Part shown: piece after piece, positions 45,719 through 55,781 of the stretch
How positions within the stretch are numbered: position 1 is the stretch's first letter
Layout: the number at the start of each line of letters is the position of its first letter
Assembly: GCA_022826515.1 (NCBI GenBank)
Contig: JAJDUT010000090.1
Coordinates: forward strand, 7,673 to 71,672
Source of the DNA: Candidatus Latescibacterota bacterium
GTDB taxonomy: Bacteria > Latescibacterota > UBA2968 > UBA8231
Direction of reading: 5' to 3'
DNA: 64,000 nt
Notes under the pieces: generated by a model
The model's database searches: none
Seen by the model: the letters and a program-made list of their open reading frames with translations, nothing else
What the model was told of the DNA's origin: nothing
Position numbers and translations under genes: made by a program

Positions 45719-47620
45719 TCACCCCACCAAAACCCGCACATCCCCCCGCCGCGCCGTCAGTCCCTCAGCGTCGAAGTGACCCAAAAGCGCCATCGCGCAT
45801 TTGCGGTTGCTGCCAATCAGCGTGCGGAATTCGGCTACTGTAATCTCGCCGTCGCGCTTGAGAACGTCGCTCAGTATCGTCCGCGCGCGGGCGAGAGCCT
45901 CGCAATGGATAAGCAAACCCCCTTCCAATGCGGCCACCGTTCCCAGTGCTTGCAGCGCTTGGACCATGTCCGTCACCTGCGGCAGCGAGGCGTCGAGGGC
46001 TTGGGCCAACTCAGCCATCGTCGGCAAGTCGGCAAAATCCTCGGTGTTGAGCCGTGCCTCCACAGCCACCCTTAGCACCTCTTGCTCCGGGGTGAAGCAA
46101 ATGCTGTGCGACGCGGCCCGCACCACAGCCCCGTCCAGCGCGACCCGCCCCGCTTCCTCCAAGTAGCGCAACACGCAGTCAAACAGTTCGGGCTGGATGT
46201 AGCGCGCGCTCAAATTGCGCAGTTCCTCGCGCGGCAATCCCAACCTGAGCGGCTGGGCGCGGTGAAAGCTCGCCAGCGCAGCCTCGATCTGTGCGCCCCA
46301 GTGCTCGCACACGTCCAAATGCAAAACGTGCGGTTGCCCCTCCGACACCACGCGCACGGCGCGGCCAGCAGCTACGAGCGCGTCCGTCAAGCCCGCCAAT
46401 CGCTCCACACCAATGCCCAGCTCACCGGCCAGCACCTGCTGGCTCTTGAGCCGGTCGTCCGCGTAGCGGAGCCAGCACTCTACTACTTCGAGCAGGTCGG
46501 CATGGGCCAATGTCTGCAAATGCGCGAGCAGTGCTGGCTCGAAGCGCCGGTGCTTGGCCGGGTGCGGGTTGAGCACGCGACCACCGCCAATGGTCAGCGC
46601 CGGCGAGTACCGGCGCAGTACAAAGCGGTCGTCCCACGCCGCAATCACGGCCGCCTCCAAGCGTAGCTGCGCAAAACCCTCCTGCCCAGGCGTCAAGGGC
46701 TTGCCACCGGCAAGCACGACCCGCGCCATAATCTCCCGCGTGCCCAAGTGCAGGCGCACGCGGGTGCGCGACGCCATAGTCATAGGGCTTGACGCAAGGA
46801 GTTGCACCTCGGCGTCTAGCATCTGCGTGGGGCGGAAAAATCCGGGCGCGACCAGCGAGTGCCCACGCTCGATTTGACCCTGCTCCACGCCGGCCAAATT
46901 GATCGCGGCTCGGTCGCCGGCCCGCACCTCTTGTACCGTCGCGCCGTGCTGTTGTAAGCGGCGCACGCGCGCCAATCGACCCTCGGGCGCAATCTCCACC
47001 CGGTCGCCCTCGGCCAAGGCCCCGGCCTGCACCGTACCCGTACAGACCAGACCAAAGCCCTTGACTCCAAAGGCCCGATCTACGGGCAGGCGGAACGGCG
47101 CGTCCGTGCGCTTAGCCGCAGTGTCCTCAACCATGGCCAACAGCCGCTGCCGCAACGGGTCAATGCCCGCGCCACTGAGCGCGGAGACCCGAAAGATCTC
47201 GGCCTGCGCCAAAAAACTCCCGCGCACAAACTCCCGCACCTCTTCCTCCACCAAGTCCAACCACTCCTCTTCCACCAAGTCGGCCTTGTTGATCACTACC
47301 ACCCCGCGCTCCACCCCCAAAAGCCGCAGCACATCGAGATGCTCCCGCGACTGCGGCATCACGCCGTCGTCCGCGGCAATGACCAGCATGGCCACGTCAA
47401 TGGTACTGACGCCGGCCACCATGGTTTTGACGAAGCGCTCGTGGCCGGGCACGTCGATGATCGTGGCCTGATCGCCCAAAAAGGCAAAGCCGAGTTCAAT
47501 GGTAATCCCCCGCGCCCGCTCTTCCGGGGCTTGATCGGTATCCATGCCGGTCAGCGCCTTGACCAACAGAGTCTTGCCGTGGTCAATGTGCCCAGCCGTG
47601 CCAATAACCGTGTGCGCCAT
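45719..47620 (-). CDS. selB: SelB, selenocysteine-specific elongation factor
   Basis: A 633-residue translation GTPase. Residues 10-18 read GHIDHGKTL (P-loop), with D in VPGHER near 62 and NKAD near 113. The C-terminal half holds the repeated winged-helix domains that bind the SECIS hairpin. Full length for the family. It delivers Sec-tRNA to in-frame UGA, so the genome should carry selA, selD, selC and at least one selenoprotein; none of these is identified with confidence in this window. Confidence 0.95.
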   Translation of the reverse strand: MAHTVIGTAGHIDHGKTLLVKALTGMDTDQAPEERARGITIELGFAFLGDQATIIDVPGHERFVKTMVAGVSTIDVAMLVIAADDGVMPQSREHLDVLRLLGVERGVVVINKADLVEEEWLDLVEEEVREFVRGSFLAQAEIFRVSALSGAGIDPLRQRLLAMVEDTAAKRTDAPFRLPVDRAFGVKGFGLVCTGTVQAGALAEGDRVEIAPEGRLARVRRLQQHGATVQEVRAGDRAAINLAGVEQGQIERGHSLVAPGFFRPTQMLDAEVQLLASSPMTMASRTRVRLHLGTREIMARVVLAGGKPLTPGQEGFAQLRLEAAVIAAWDDRFVLRRYSPALTIGGGRVLNPHPAKHRRFEPALLAHLQTLAHADLLEVVECWLRYADDRLKSQQVLAGELGIGVERLAGLTDALVAAGRAVRVVSEGQPHVLHLDVCEHWGAQIEAALASFHRAQPLRLGLPREELRNLSARYIQPELFDCVLRYLEEAGRVALDGAVVRAASHSICFTPEQEVLRVAVEARLNTEDFADLPTMAELAQALDASLPQVTDMVQALQALGTVAALEGGLLIHCEALARARTILSDVLKRDGEITVAEFRTLIGSNRKCAMALLGHFDAEGLTARRGDVRVLVG

Positions 47621-47699
47621 CTGCTCAATGTCCTATGTTGACGTGCTCTTCCTAGCCTATATTATGTCCAATTCTACGCCCACAACAAGGAACTTCTCC

Positions 47700-48434
47700 A
47701 TGTACCTCAAGCACCTGCGTCCCTACCAACTCACCGATGCAGTGGCCCAAGGCCATCCCCTGCTCGTGCCAGCCGGCTGCATCGAAACCCACGGCCCGCA
47801 CATGGCCATCGGCCACGACACCCTCATCGTCGAGGAGATTTGCGACCGCGTGGCCGCGCGCACTGCTTGCGTCATTGCCCCGTCGTTTGACTATGGCCCC
47901 ACCGGCTATGCCCTCGGCGGCCCAGCCGACGGAACCATCGACCCGGATTACGACGCCTTTGGAAACTTGGCCAAAAGCATCCTGCGCAACTTTATCGAAA
48001 TGGGCTTCCGCAAGACCTACGTCATCATCATGCACCAAGGCATGGGCGGCCCCCTCGCCTTGGCTTTCAGCAAGGCCGCGGCCGAACTAGCGGTTGAGAA
48101 GGTGCTCGCCGAAGGACACCCACGCGGCTGGTGGGGCGACCGCGATGCGCTCGACCGGGTTGGCTCTTGGGGCGGGCACATCGAAGTGCAGCCCATGATC
48201 CTCCCGGAATCGAGTCCTCCGGCCGGAGGCGATCACGCCGGATACAACGAGACCTCCTTCCTGCTCGCCGCGCGCCCCGAGCTCGTGGAGCAAGACCGCC
48301 TAGGCGACGATCCGCCTTGGTATTGCCAACAAGACGAAACCAAAAACAGCTACACGGCCAACGCCGAGCACGGCCAAGCCATGATTGAGGCCGTCGTCGA
48401 TGCGTGGGTCGCCAAAATCGATCAGGAGCGCTAG
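47700..48434 (+). CDS. Creatininase-family amidohydrolase
   Basis: A 244-residue creatininase-type enzyme from the ATG at 47700. CIETHGPHMAIGHDT near 27-41 brings the metal ligands E, H and D, and QGMGGPLALAFSK near 114 is the family's H-rich loop variant. It is the type found with mycofactocin, riboflavin or creatinine metabolism; substrate unknown. The next gene starts one base after its stop. Confidence 0.87.
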   Translation: MYLKHLRPYQLTDAVAQGHPLLVPAGCIETHGPHMAIGHDTLIVEEICDRVAARTACVIAPSFDYGPTGYALGGPADGTIDPDYDAFGNLAKSILRNFIEMGFRKTYVIIMHQGMGGPLALAFSKAAAELAVEKVLAEGHPRGWWGDRDALDRVGSWGGHIEVQPMILPESSPPAGGDHAGYNETSFLLAARPELVEQDRLGDDPPWYCQQDETKNSYTANAEHGQAMIEAVVDAWVAKIDQER

Positions 48435-48435
48435 A

Positions 48436-49059
48436 ATGACCCAAATACTGACCGTGCATCCCGACCGCCTCAAAGGCCGTCACATCCAGCGCGCCGCTGA
48501 GGTACTCCGCCAAGGCGGCGTCATCGTCTATCCCACCGACACGATCTACGGCCTCGGCTGCGACATCACCAACAAGCAGGCAATTGAGCGCGTGCAGCGC
48601 ATCAAGGGACGCGACAAAAAGAAACCCATGTCCTTTGTCTGCGCCGACCTAACCCACATCAGCGACTACGCCCGCGTCTCCAACTACGCCCACCGCATCC
48701 TCAAGCAGTGTCTGCCGGGAGCGTACACCTTCGTGCTGCCAGCCACTCGCCAAACGCCGCGCATCCTGCAAACCAAACAAAAGACCGTCGGCCTGCGGAT
48801 TCCCGATCACCCAGTGCCACTGGCCTTGGTCCGCGCCCTCGGCCAACCCATCCTGAGCACCAGCGCCAACTACGCCGATCAAGAGGTGATAACTGAGCCG
48901 TGGGCCTTGGAGGAAGAATTGGGGCCGCAAGTGGATTTGATCTTGGAGTGCGGGCCGCTGCCCGTGGAAGCTTCGAGTGTGGTGTCGTTGGTAGGGGATC
49001 AAGTCGAGATAATCCGCGAGGGCAAAGGGGATTTAAGCTTGTTTGTCGAGGAAGCGTAA
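48436..49059 (+). CDS. tsaC: TsaC/Sua5 (YrdC) threonylcarbamoyl-AMP synthase
   Basis: A 207-residue YrdC-domain protein. The opening PTDTIYGLGCD near 36-46, K-R/K-x-R near 60-65 (KGRDKKKP) and S-T-S-A-N near 143-147 are the conserved nucleotide-binding elements. It makes threonylcarbamoyl-AMP for t6A on ANN-decoding tRNAs. Length is that of TsaC rather than long Sua5. It is one base after the creatininase stop. Confidence 0.92.
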   Translation: MTQILTVHPDRLKGRHIQRAAEVLRQGGVIVYPTDTIYGLGCDITNKQAIERVQRIKGRDKKKPMSFVCADLTHISDYARVSNYAHRILKQCLPGAYTFVLPATRQTPRILQTKQKTVGLRIPDHPVPLALVRALGQPILSTSANYADQEVITEPWALEEELGPQVDLILECGPLPVEASSVVSLVGDQVEIIREGKGDLSLFVEEA

Positions 49060-49102
49060 GAGGCGTCTCAGGAAGAAAGGTAACACGGTTTCGACATTGC
49101 CT

Positions 49103-51427
49103 ATGCGCTTGTTTCAATTCCTCTGCTGCCTCCTCGCCGCAAACGCGGTAAACGCCCAATCGCCGTTTATTCCCTACGCCGAGCGCGGGGAATTCGCCCT
49201 CGCCGCTTCTGGTGCGCTCGACATCGGCCTCTACGGATACGCCAATCCCGCGCTACTCAGCTATGTCGAGGGCTTGGAACAGGGAGTCGCTTGGTCAGAC
49301 AGCAGCTCCACCTATTCATGGGGCCTTTTTACGGCCGCGCCCCATTTGGGGTTTGGGATGATAAACGGCCGCCGGGACCGCGAGTACCGGGCTGGACTCA
49401 GCACCGGCGACCGCGACTTCAGCCTCGGGGTGAGCATGGGATGGGGAAGCGTGCGGCACGTCGTCCTCGGGGGAATTTGGCGGCCCGGCCCGCGCCTCTC
49501 CGTAGGAGGCACCTTCACTTCGACCTTTGCAAACGAGGGCCGCGAAGGAGCCGTCGATCTCGCTCTGCGTCCCTGGGGCGATGAGCGGCTAACTTTATAT
49601 GCGGATTACGCGCGCGACGACGAGGCAGAGTTCTGGAGCACCGGAGCCATTGTCGGACTAGGACAGGGGCTGGCGCTGACCGGGCGTTTCTTCTCAGACC
49701 GCGCCCTAAGCGTTGGCTTGCGCGTCGGGCTGGGTGCCGCCGATTTCCAAGCGCAGGCGCGGAGCCGCACCTTTCAGACGTATGCGGCGCGCTTTGGGGC
49801 GCAGCGCGGCAACCTGTTCCGACCGCGGGCGCGCTACCTATCGCTGGAATTATCCAGGCCGGTGCAACACCGCCGCTATGCCTTCTTCGACGACTCGCAG
49901 AGCCTGCTCTCCCTCATCGCCTTGCTAGAGCGCGCACGCCGCGATCCAGCGATCAAGGGGGTCGCCATCAATGCGTCGGGCCTGCGGATTAGCCCGGCAC
50001 TCGGCTGGGAACTGCGGGAGAAGCTGCGCCAGATCCGCGCCGGAGGGCAACGGGTCGTGGTGTACATCGATCGTGTCGATATCTCCGGCTATCACTGGAC
50101 CTCAGTGGCCGATCACTTGGTGCTCGACCCGGCTGGCGCAATCGGCTTGCAGGGCTATGTGGCGGGGCACACGTATTTCAAAGATGCGTTAGATAAGCTC
50201 GGAATCGGCTTTGACGAGTGGCGACTTTTCCGCTACAAGTCCGCGACCGAAGTGTACGTCCGTCGCGACATGTCCGAGGGAGAGCGCGAGCAACTAACTA
50301 CCCTGCTCGATGACTGGTACGCCCTCGCCCGCAACGACATCAGCACTGCTCGCGAGCTTGCACCCGAACACTTCGACCGCCTCGTGGAAGAGACCGCATT
50401 CTTCCTGCCGCAAGAGGCCCTCGACGCCGGACTAGTGGATGGCCTCGGCCGCTGGAACGAAATCGACCGCATGGTCGAAGACATCGCCGTCGTCGCAGCT
50501 AATTCGTACACCCGGCCAGCCGACCGGCGCTGGGGACAGCGCAAGCGCATTGCCATCGTCTATGCACTCGGCGTCTGCGCCATGGACACCGGCATCGGGG
50601 CGCGCCGACTCGTCGGCGAGATTGCCTCAGCCTGTGCAGCCGCGGACGCCGTAGTACTGCGCGTCGATTCTCCAGGCGGTGACATCCTGCCCTCGGCTCT
50701 CGTGGCCGACGCCGTGTTAAAATGCCGTGAGCACAAGCCCGTCATCGTCTCGCAGGGCTATCTCGCGGCTTCGGGCGGGTACATGATCTCGCTGCCCGGC
50801 GATGCCATCGTCACCGCGCCCAACACCATCACCGGCTCAATTGGGGTCATTGCCGGCTGGGCGTACAACACCGGACTCAAGGAAAAGTTAGGCTTGAGCA
50901 CGAGCAGCGTGCAGGTGGGTCGCCACGCAGACTTGCCTTTTGGCATGACCCTGCCCCTGCTCGGCCTGCGCCTGCCAGACCGCACCTTCACTGAAGACGA
51001 AAGCGCGCGCATGGAACACACCATCCGCTCGCTGTACGAGGACTTCGTCGCCCAGGTGGCCAGCAGCCGCCACATCGCGCCGGACTCAGTCGAAGTTGTG
51101 GCCCAAGGCCGAGTCTGGAGCGGCCAACGCGCCGTGCAGCTCGGCCTCGCCGACCAAATCGGCGGCCTTGAAACGGCCATCGTCCTAGCCAAGGAAAAAA
51201 TCGGACTGTCGGCGGACGAGACTGTCGAGCTGATGGAGCGGCCCCGGCCCAAGCTGTTTTCGTCCGCTCTTTTTCGCCCGCGGCTGTTGGGCCTCGACGC
51301 GCAACCCACCCCCGAACTCGACTACCTGCAATTTCGCCTCCAGCACAATGGCCTGCCCTTGTTGCTGGTTCCCGCCAACCACGTACCGAGCCCAGTAGGG
51401 CTATATGGAGAGAAAACCTATGAGTGA
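49103..51427 (+). CDS. SppA-like peptidase with N-terminal beta-barrel-like domain
   Basis: A 774-residue exported protein: signal peptide MRLFQFLCCLLAANAVNAQ, then about 250 residues rich in alternating beta strands (GLYGYANPALLSYVEG, RAGLSTGDRDFSLGVSMG) like a small outer-membrane barrel, then a SppA/S49 protease with K379 (FRYKSATEV) and S557 (AASGGYMIS) forming the Ser-Lys dyad. SppA cuts leftover signal peptides in the inner membrane; a barrel-like N-domain is unusual and might tether the protease to the outer membrane. The SelA-like gene overlaps its end by eight bases. Confidence 0.85.
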   Translation: MRLFQFLCCLLAANAVNAQSPFIPYAERGEFALAASGALDIGLYGYANPALLSYVEGLEQGVAWSDSSSTYSWGLFTAAPHLGFGMINGRRDREYRAGLSTGDRDFSLGVSMGWGSVRHVVLGGIWRPGPRLSVGGTFTSTFANEGREGAVDLALRPWGDERLTLYADYARDDEAEFWSTGAIVGLGQGLALTGRFFSDRALSVGLRVGLGAADFQAQARSRTFQTYAARFGAQRGNLFRPRARYLSLELSRPVQHRRYAFFDDSQSLLSLIALLERARRDPAIKGVAINASGLRISPALGWELREKLRQIRAGGQRVVVYIDRVDISGYHWTSVADHLVLDPAGAIGLQGYVAGHTYFKDALDKLGIGFDEWRLFRYKSATEVYVRRDMSEGEREQLTTLLDDWYALARNDISTARELAPEHFDRLVEETAFFLPQEALDAGLVDGLGRWNEIDRMVEDIAVVAANSYTRPADRRWGQRKRIAIVYALGVCAMDTGIGARRLVGEIASACAAADAVVLRVDSPGGDILPSALVADAVLKCREHKPVIVSQGYLAASGGYMISLPGDAIVTAPNTITGSIGVIAGWAYNTGLKEKLGLSTSSVQVGRHADLPFGMTLPLLGLRLPDRTFTEDESARMEHTIRSLYEDFVAQVASSRHIAPDSVEVVAQGRVWSGQRAVQLGLADQIGGLETAIVLAKEKIGLSADETVELMERPRPKLFSSALFRPRLLGLDAQPTPELDYLQFRLQHNGLPLLLVPANHVPSPVGLYGEKTYE

Positions 51428-52538
51428 GGAAGCCCGCGCACTGTACGCGGATATGGGGGCGACGCCCGTAATCAACGCCCTCGGCCCGCGCACCCTCTTA
51501 GGGGGATCGTCCCCCCACCCGGACATCATCGCCGCTATGGAACTAGCCGGCCGCTATTACGTTGACATGGACGCCTTCTTGGCGAGCACGGGGCGGATCG
51601 TCGCCGACCTGCTCGGGGCTGAGGCCGCGCTAATTACCCCTGGCTGCGCAGCCGCGTTGGTCCTCGGCACAGCCGCCTGCGTCACCGGCGCAGACCCAGA
51701 GAAAATGGCCCGCCTGCCCGATTCGACCGACATGCCCAACCAAGTGGTCATCCAAAAGGCTCAGCGCTACAAATACGACCGCGTGGTGCGCTTGCCCGGC
51801 GTCACCCTCGTGGAGGCGGGCACAGAGCAAGGTACCACAGCCGATGAACTCGCCGCGGCCATCGGCTCCCAAACCGCCGCCCTGCTCTACCCGGCCATCG
51901 ACAACGAAGCCGCCATCGTCCCGCTAGCCGAGGCCATTGACATCGCCCACGCCCGCGACGTCCCGGTCTTCGTGGACGCGGCCTTCCGCGTCTATCCCCT
52001 AGACGGCTTGACCCAATACATCGCAGCCGGGGCCGACCTAGTCGGCTATGGTGCCAAGTACGTGGGCGCGCCCAATTCTTCGGGCATCCTCTGCGGCCGC
52101 GCCGACTTAATTGAAGCCGCCCATTTGCACAGCTTCGCCTGCTTTGAAACCCGCGACTTAGAAGGGGTTGGCCGCCCGCTCAAGATCGACCGCCAAGAGG
52201 TCGTCGGCGTGGTCTTAGCCCTGCGCCGCTGGCTAGCCATGGACCACGACGCCCGCAATCAAAGCGACACTCGCCGCGCCGAGACTGTGCGGCAGCACTT
52301 AGGCGAATTGCCCCACGTGCAAAGCTCCGTCAATGGCGCGTCCCTGACCCTGACCTTGGACGAACAAGCCCTCGGCCAAACCGCCGCCGAGATCGAGATC
52401 GCTTTGCGCAACGGCAATCCTTCGGTCTGGCTCTCAACAGCTCCGGGCCAACTTCACTTGTCCATGCCCACTGTCTCCGACGGCGACGAGGAACTCTTGG
52501 CAGCGCGGGTTAGGGAAGTGCTGGGGCTTGGGGGGTAG
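51420..52538 (+). CDS. SelA-like PLP enzyme
   Basis: A 372-residue fold-type I PLP enzyme. ITPGCAAALVLGTAACVTG near 72 is the cofactor phosphate loop and K in GYGAKYVGAPNSSGIL near 209 is the PLP lysine. The layout (RTLLGGSSPHP, then G-C-A-A-A-L) is that of the SelA-like group, which also covers ammonia-lyases acting on amino sugars. SelB nearby might suggest true SelA, but the protein is shorter than SelA (about 460 residues). Substrate undetermined. Confidence 0.75.
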   Translation: MSEEARALYADMGATPVINALGPRTLLGGSSPHPDIIAAMELAGRYYVDMDAFLASTGRIVADLLGAEAALITPGCAAALVLGTAACVTGADPEKMARLPDSTDMPNQVVIQKAQRYKYDRVVRLPGVTLVEAGTEQGTTADELAAAIGSQTAALLYPAIDNEAAIVPLAEAIDIAHARDVPVFVDAAFRVYPLDGLTQYIAAGADLVGYGAKYVGAPNSSGILCGRADLIEAAHLHSFACFETRDLEGVGRPLKIDRQEVVGVVLALRRWLAMDHDARNQSDTRRAETVRQHLGELPHVQSSVNGASLTLTLDEQALGQTAAEIEIALRNGNPSVWLSTAPGQLHLSMPTVSDGDEELLAARVREVLGLGG

Positions 52539-52559
52539 GCCACATCGCCGCGCCCCAAT

Positions 52560-54488
52560 TTACATGGTAAACCAGTTCGACATGCCGCCAAAATAGTCGA
52601 TGATCAGCCACATGCCCGCCGAGCCAAAAGCCCCCAGCACCATGCCGAGAAAGAGCGGGCGCAGCAAGCGATAGCCCTTGGCCCCGCCGTATTTCAAAAT
52701 GACCGCTTTGAAAGCCCAGGCGATAAAGACCGAAAACCAAATCTGGCTGATGGGGTAGGTCAGACCGAGGACTAGGCCGATGGGATGGATCGGGAAGCCG
52801 ACGAAACGCGCCTTGAGAAAGCTCAGCACGGCCATGACAGCGCTGCCAATGCCGGTGTAGATGAGGTGCCAGCCGTAGATTTCCTGCGGGTTGTTGATAT
52901 TGTGCGCGATCCAGTTACCTGTCAGTTGGGTCAAGCCGCCAAAACCCCAACCTCCGAGATTGATGCCACCGTATTTATACGCCAACGTGGTAACCGCCCA
53001 CACCGCGGAAATCAGGGTGACCACTATGGTCGCGGCGATCGCCCAAAACAGCCGCCGGGTCTCCAAACGCATAACCTCGGCGATCTTGAGGCCGGTCGCC
53101 GCTGAGGCCATGACGAAGGTGCGCAAATCGGCTGTCCAGGGGAAGTTCATGCCGAGCGCCGTCAGCCCGCTCGCTCCGAGCGCGGTCGGCCCAAGCGCCG
53201 TGACCATAAATACCGGCGGAGCCACTGGCGACACCCCGTAGGCGAGGCCGGCTTGGGAGACAATGCGCGCCAAACCGATAAAAGTGGCCAAGCAGAGCAG
53301 AAAATAAAAAAGCGCAATGCCGAACTGTAGGCCGGTTTGCGCCAGCCACCACACGGCGAAGATCGACCCGAAGATAAAACCTAACACGGCCGTGCGGTAC
53401 GAGAGCATCTCGCCGCTATCGTCAATCGTTGGATCGCGCTTGAAGGCCTTGCGCAGCACATCGCCGATATGTTGGCGCGCGGCCCACAGGATGGAAAAGA
53501 CCAGGAAGAACATCGCGCCCTGCGCCAGATGGGCGACGCTGGCCGAAGCCGGCATCGAGTAGGGCTGCGACGGGCCAATGCTCCAGCCGAACAGCCGCTC
53601 AACCCCCGTGTGGACATAGGCGAGAAAGGCAAAAAACCACACGCCGAACGAGACATCGAGGCTCAACAGATACGAAAGCCCGATGACCTCGAAGCGCGGA
53701 TAAAGGTTCAGCCGCACGGATTCGCGCAACAAGCGCAGCGGGGTATTCAACTGGATGAAGGGAAAGTAGTTGAAGTAGGAGTGCAGGCCATTGACGAGAT
53801 TGATGAGAAACGGGATCAGAAAACCGACCCAAGTCAGATAGTTGCGCAGCAACGACGGCAGCAGACGGCCCCGCTCCCCTTGAGCCAATTCGAGCGGCAG
53901 GATCGAGAGCGGGAAGAGCAGGCGCTCGTGTTCCATCCACTGCTTGCGCAGGATGACCAACATGCAGAGCGTGACGAAATAAACGCTGAGTATGAAAAAC
54001 CCCCAAGCCAACAACGGCTTGTCCCACAACTCCCAAGGCACGGGCTCGCCGCGCGCCGCCCCCTCAAAGAGCTTCCAGGTCGCCGCGCGGTCCTGAGACA
54101 CGAGCCAAGGTTTGATGTGCGGGTGGATGATATTGGCCCAGTCGTTCTCCGGCGTGGCAAAGTAAAACAGCCCCCCTAAAAACGGGATCAAGTTCATAAC
54201 AAAACCCCATGATGGAATCGCCGAAGCCACGATCATCATTATGTAAATGGTCGCCAATTCGCCGCTGTGCAGCCGCGAACCAGTGAGCAGCTGGGCAAGG
54301 GGATTGAGCAGCAAAGTGAGCAAAAAGAACAGGAAGATGGCGGCACCAGTAGAATAATCGGCGGCCATAGCCGAACCGCGCACCACCAGCGTGCCATAGG
54401 ATTCCCCAAAGGAGATCGCAGTAGCGCAGAGCAGGCCGATAAAAACCGCCCGTTTGGAAACGCCGCGCTGTGGTTGGACTTCTGTCAC
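52560..54488 (-). CDS. DUF6785-like multi-spanning membrane protein
   Basis: A 642-residue integral membrane protein with about 12-14 hydrophobic helices (first at about 14-34, then 44-70 and onward to the C-terminus). The long loop after helix 3 contains ENDWANIIHPHIKPWL. This matches the DUF6785/DUF6784 family, known mainly from Latescibacterota-, Poribacteria- and Armatimonadota-type genomes, and possibly related to oligopeptide transporters. It stands alone, tail to tail with the SelA-like gene. Substrate unknown. Confidence 0.85.
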   Translation of the reverse strand: MTEVQPQRGVSKRAVFIGLLCATAISFGESYGTLVVRGSAMAADYSTGAAIFLFFLLTLLLNPLAQLLTGSRLHSGELATIYIMMIVASAIPSWGFVMNLIPFLGGLFYFATPENDWANIIHPHIKPWLVSQDRAATWKLFEGAARGEPVPWELWDKPLLAWGFFILSVYFVTLCMLVILRKQWMEHERLLFPLSILPLELAQGERGRLLPSLLRNYLTWVGFLIPFLINLVNGLHSYFNYFPFIQLNTPLRLLRESVRLNLYPRFEVIGLSYLLSLDVSFGVWFFAFLAYVHTGVERLFGWSIGPSQPYSMPASASVAHLAQGAMFFLVFSILWAARQHIGDVLRKAFKRDPTIDDSGEMLSYRTAVLGFIFGSIFAVWWLAQTGLQFGIALFYFLLCLATFIGLARIVSQAGLAYGVSPVAPPVFMVTALGPTALGASGLTALGMNFPWTADLRTFVMASAATGLKIAEVMRLETRRLFWAIAATIVVTLISAVWAVTTLAYKYGGINLGGWGFGGLTQLTGNWIAHNINNPQEIYGWHLIYTGIGSAVMAVLSFLKARFVGFPIHPIGLVLGLTYPISQIWFSVFIAWAFKAVILKYGGAKGYRLLRPLFLGMVLGAFGSAGMWLIIDYFGGMSNWFTM

Positions 54489-54640
54489 ATTTGCCTTTGC
54501 CGGAATTTCACTCGTCGCCTACATCTTCCTGCGGCCAGCCTCATAATCGAGACGCGGCCACCGTTCCGCATTGTAAACTACAGGGCGTCAACGGCATTAT
54601 CAAAGCCGATAATTGGGAGTAAACTCGTCGTTTTTATCTA

Positions 54641-54669
54641 TTGACGCCGTAGAAGGGTATCCATATGCT
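54641..54669 (+). promoter_or_regulatory. Sigma70-type promoter of the Xre-RES operon
   Basis: TTGACG at 54641-54646 and TATGCT at 54664-54669 with a 17-bp spacer, about 100 bp before the antitoxin ATG. Five of six and four of six matches to consensus. Inference. Confidence 0.5.
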
Positions 54670-54772
54670 CACTATTCGACCCGTTTCTTTGCATAAGGGG
54701 GGCTATGACCGCCTCGCAAAGCAGCCCGACAGGGGTTGTCAGACGGCTTCTAATAAAACACGAGGTATCGTC

Positions 54773-55123
54773 ATGCAGTTTGAAGAATTCGTCGAAGATC
54801 GGGTGTTCTCGCCGACGCTCGTCGCGGATGCGTTGCATACGACTCAGGCCGAAATTGCCGGTACGCTAGGGCTTGGCCGCGATGCCTTTTCGTGTGCCTC
54901 GCAGATCCGAGCGCAGAAGACGCAGATGCGACTGCGGCAGATGTTGGAGATCCTCCACCGAGTTGAAGCTCAAACCGGTTCTGAACTGGCCGCTTATGCT
55001 TGGTTCCGTGCGGAGCCTTTGCCGGGCTTCGGCGGCCTAACACCCGACCAACTTCTGCGGCAAGGCCGTGCAGACCAAGTGCATGCTCATCTCGACCGGA
55101 TCGTCGCTGGTGGTTATGCCTGA
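54773..55123 (+). CDS. Xre/MbcA/ParS-type antitoxin
   Basis: A 116-residue antitoxin (DUF2384-type) for a RES toxin: an N-terminal Xre-like helix bundle (VADALHTTQAEIAGTLGLGRDAF) and the C-terminal toxin-binding segment with AWFRAEPLPGFGGLTPDQLL. It starts at the ATG at 54773 and overlaps the toxin start (TGATG). Upstream in-frame codons to 54665 are less likely to be translated. It probably represses its own promoter. Confidence 0.88.
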   Translation: MQFEEFVEDRVFSPTLVADALHTTQAEIAGTLGLGRDAFSCASQIRAQKTQMRLRQMLEILHRVEAQTGSELAAYAWFRAEPLPGFGGLTPDQLLRQGRADQVHAHLDRIVAGGYA

Positions 55124-55644
55124 TGCGGTTCCAAGGGTTCGTGTACCGTGCACACAACCCGCACTGGTCTTGGTCGCCGCTCTCGGGAGAGGGAGCGCGT
55201 CTTCATGGTGGTCGGTTTAACCGGATCGGTGTTCCCGCTCTCTATACATCTCTGTCGCCGGTTACCGCCATAAGAGAGGCGAGTCCATTGGGGCGACCAA
55301 TGCAGCCGATCGTGCTATGTTCCTACGAAGTGGATGCCGAGCCGATATTCGATGCCACGAACTCGTTCCAGCGGGCCGCCCACTTTGTGACCGATTTTGA
55401 ACTTAGCTGCCCAAATTGGGAACGAGAAATGCTGGACGGTGCAACCCCGGCATCCCACACGCTAGCGGATCGCCTAATCGCGGCTGGCTATTTGGGAATG
55501 CGCGTCCAGAGCTTCGCGCTAGGGACCGAAGCCGATGATCTCAACTTAGTGTTCTGGCACTGGAGCGATCGTCGGCCGAGCCGCGTCGTGGTGATTGACG
55601 ACGAGGGGCGTCTCCTCAAGAATCCATCATCACCTACGAACTGA
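55123..55644 (+). CDS. RES-domain toxin
   Basis: A 173-residue RES toxin, of the family that degrades NAD+. R, E and S positions are seen as GGRFNRIGVPALYTSLS with R and Y near 30-40, IREAS near 50 and, near the end, LNLVFWHW. Usual length. It overlaps the antitoxin gene by one base. The pair should behave as a stand-alone addiction or stress module. Confidence 0.9.
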   Translation: MRFQGFVYRAHNPHWSWSPLSGEGARLHGGRFNRIGVPALYTSLSPVTAIREASPLGRPMQPIVLCSYEVDAEPIFDATNSFQRAAHFVTDFELSCPNWEREMLDGATPASHTLADRLIAAGYLGMRVQSFALGTEADDLNLVFWHWSDRRPSRVVVIDDEGRLLKNPSSPTN

Positions 55645-55781
55645 CGTTACGTAACCTCTGCCTTCGTAGGACAGACTCTTACGCCCACTTGGTTAGATCA
55701 GGCATCCAGCAATGCTTGTTTGCAGACAAGGCGCTGGACTGAGTAGCGTTCAAAGAGACATCCCCACGCAACCGAGCGTCT

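Noticed and set aside
51420..52538. Naming this gene selA because selB is 4 kb away.
   Set aside because: The protein is about 90 residues shorter than SelA and belongs to a SelA-like group with other functions.
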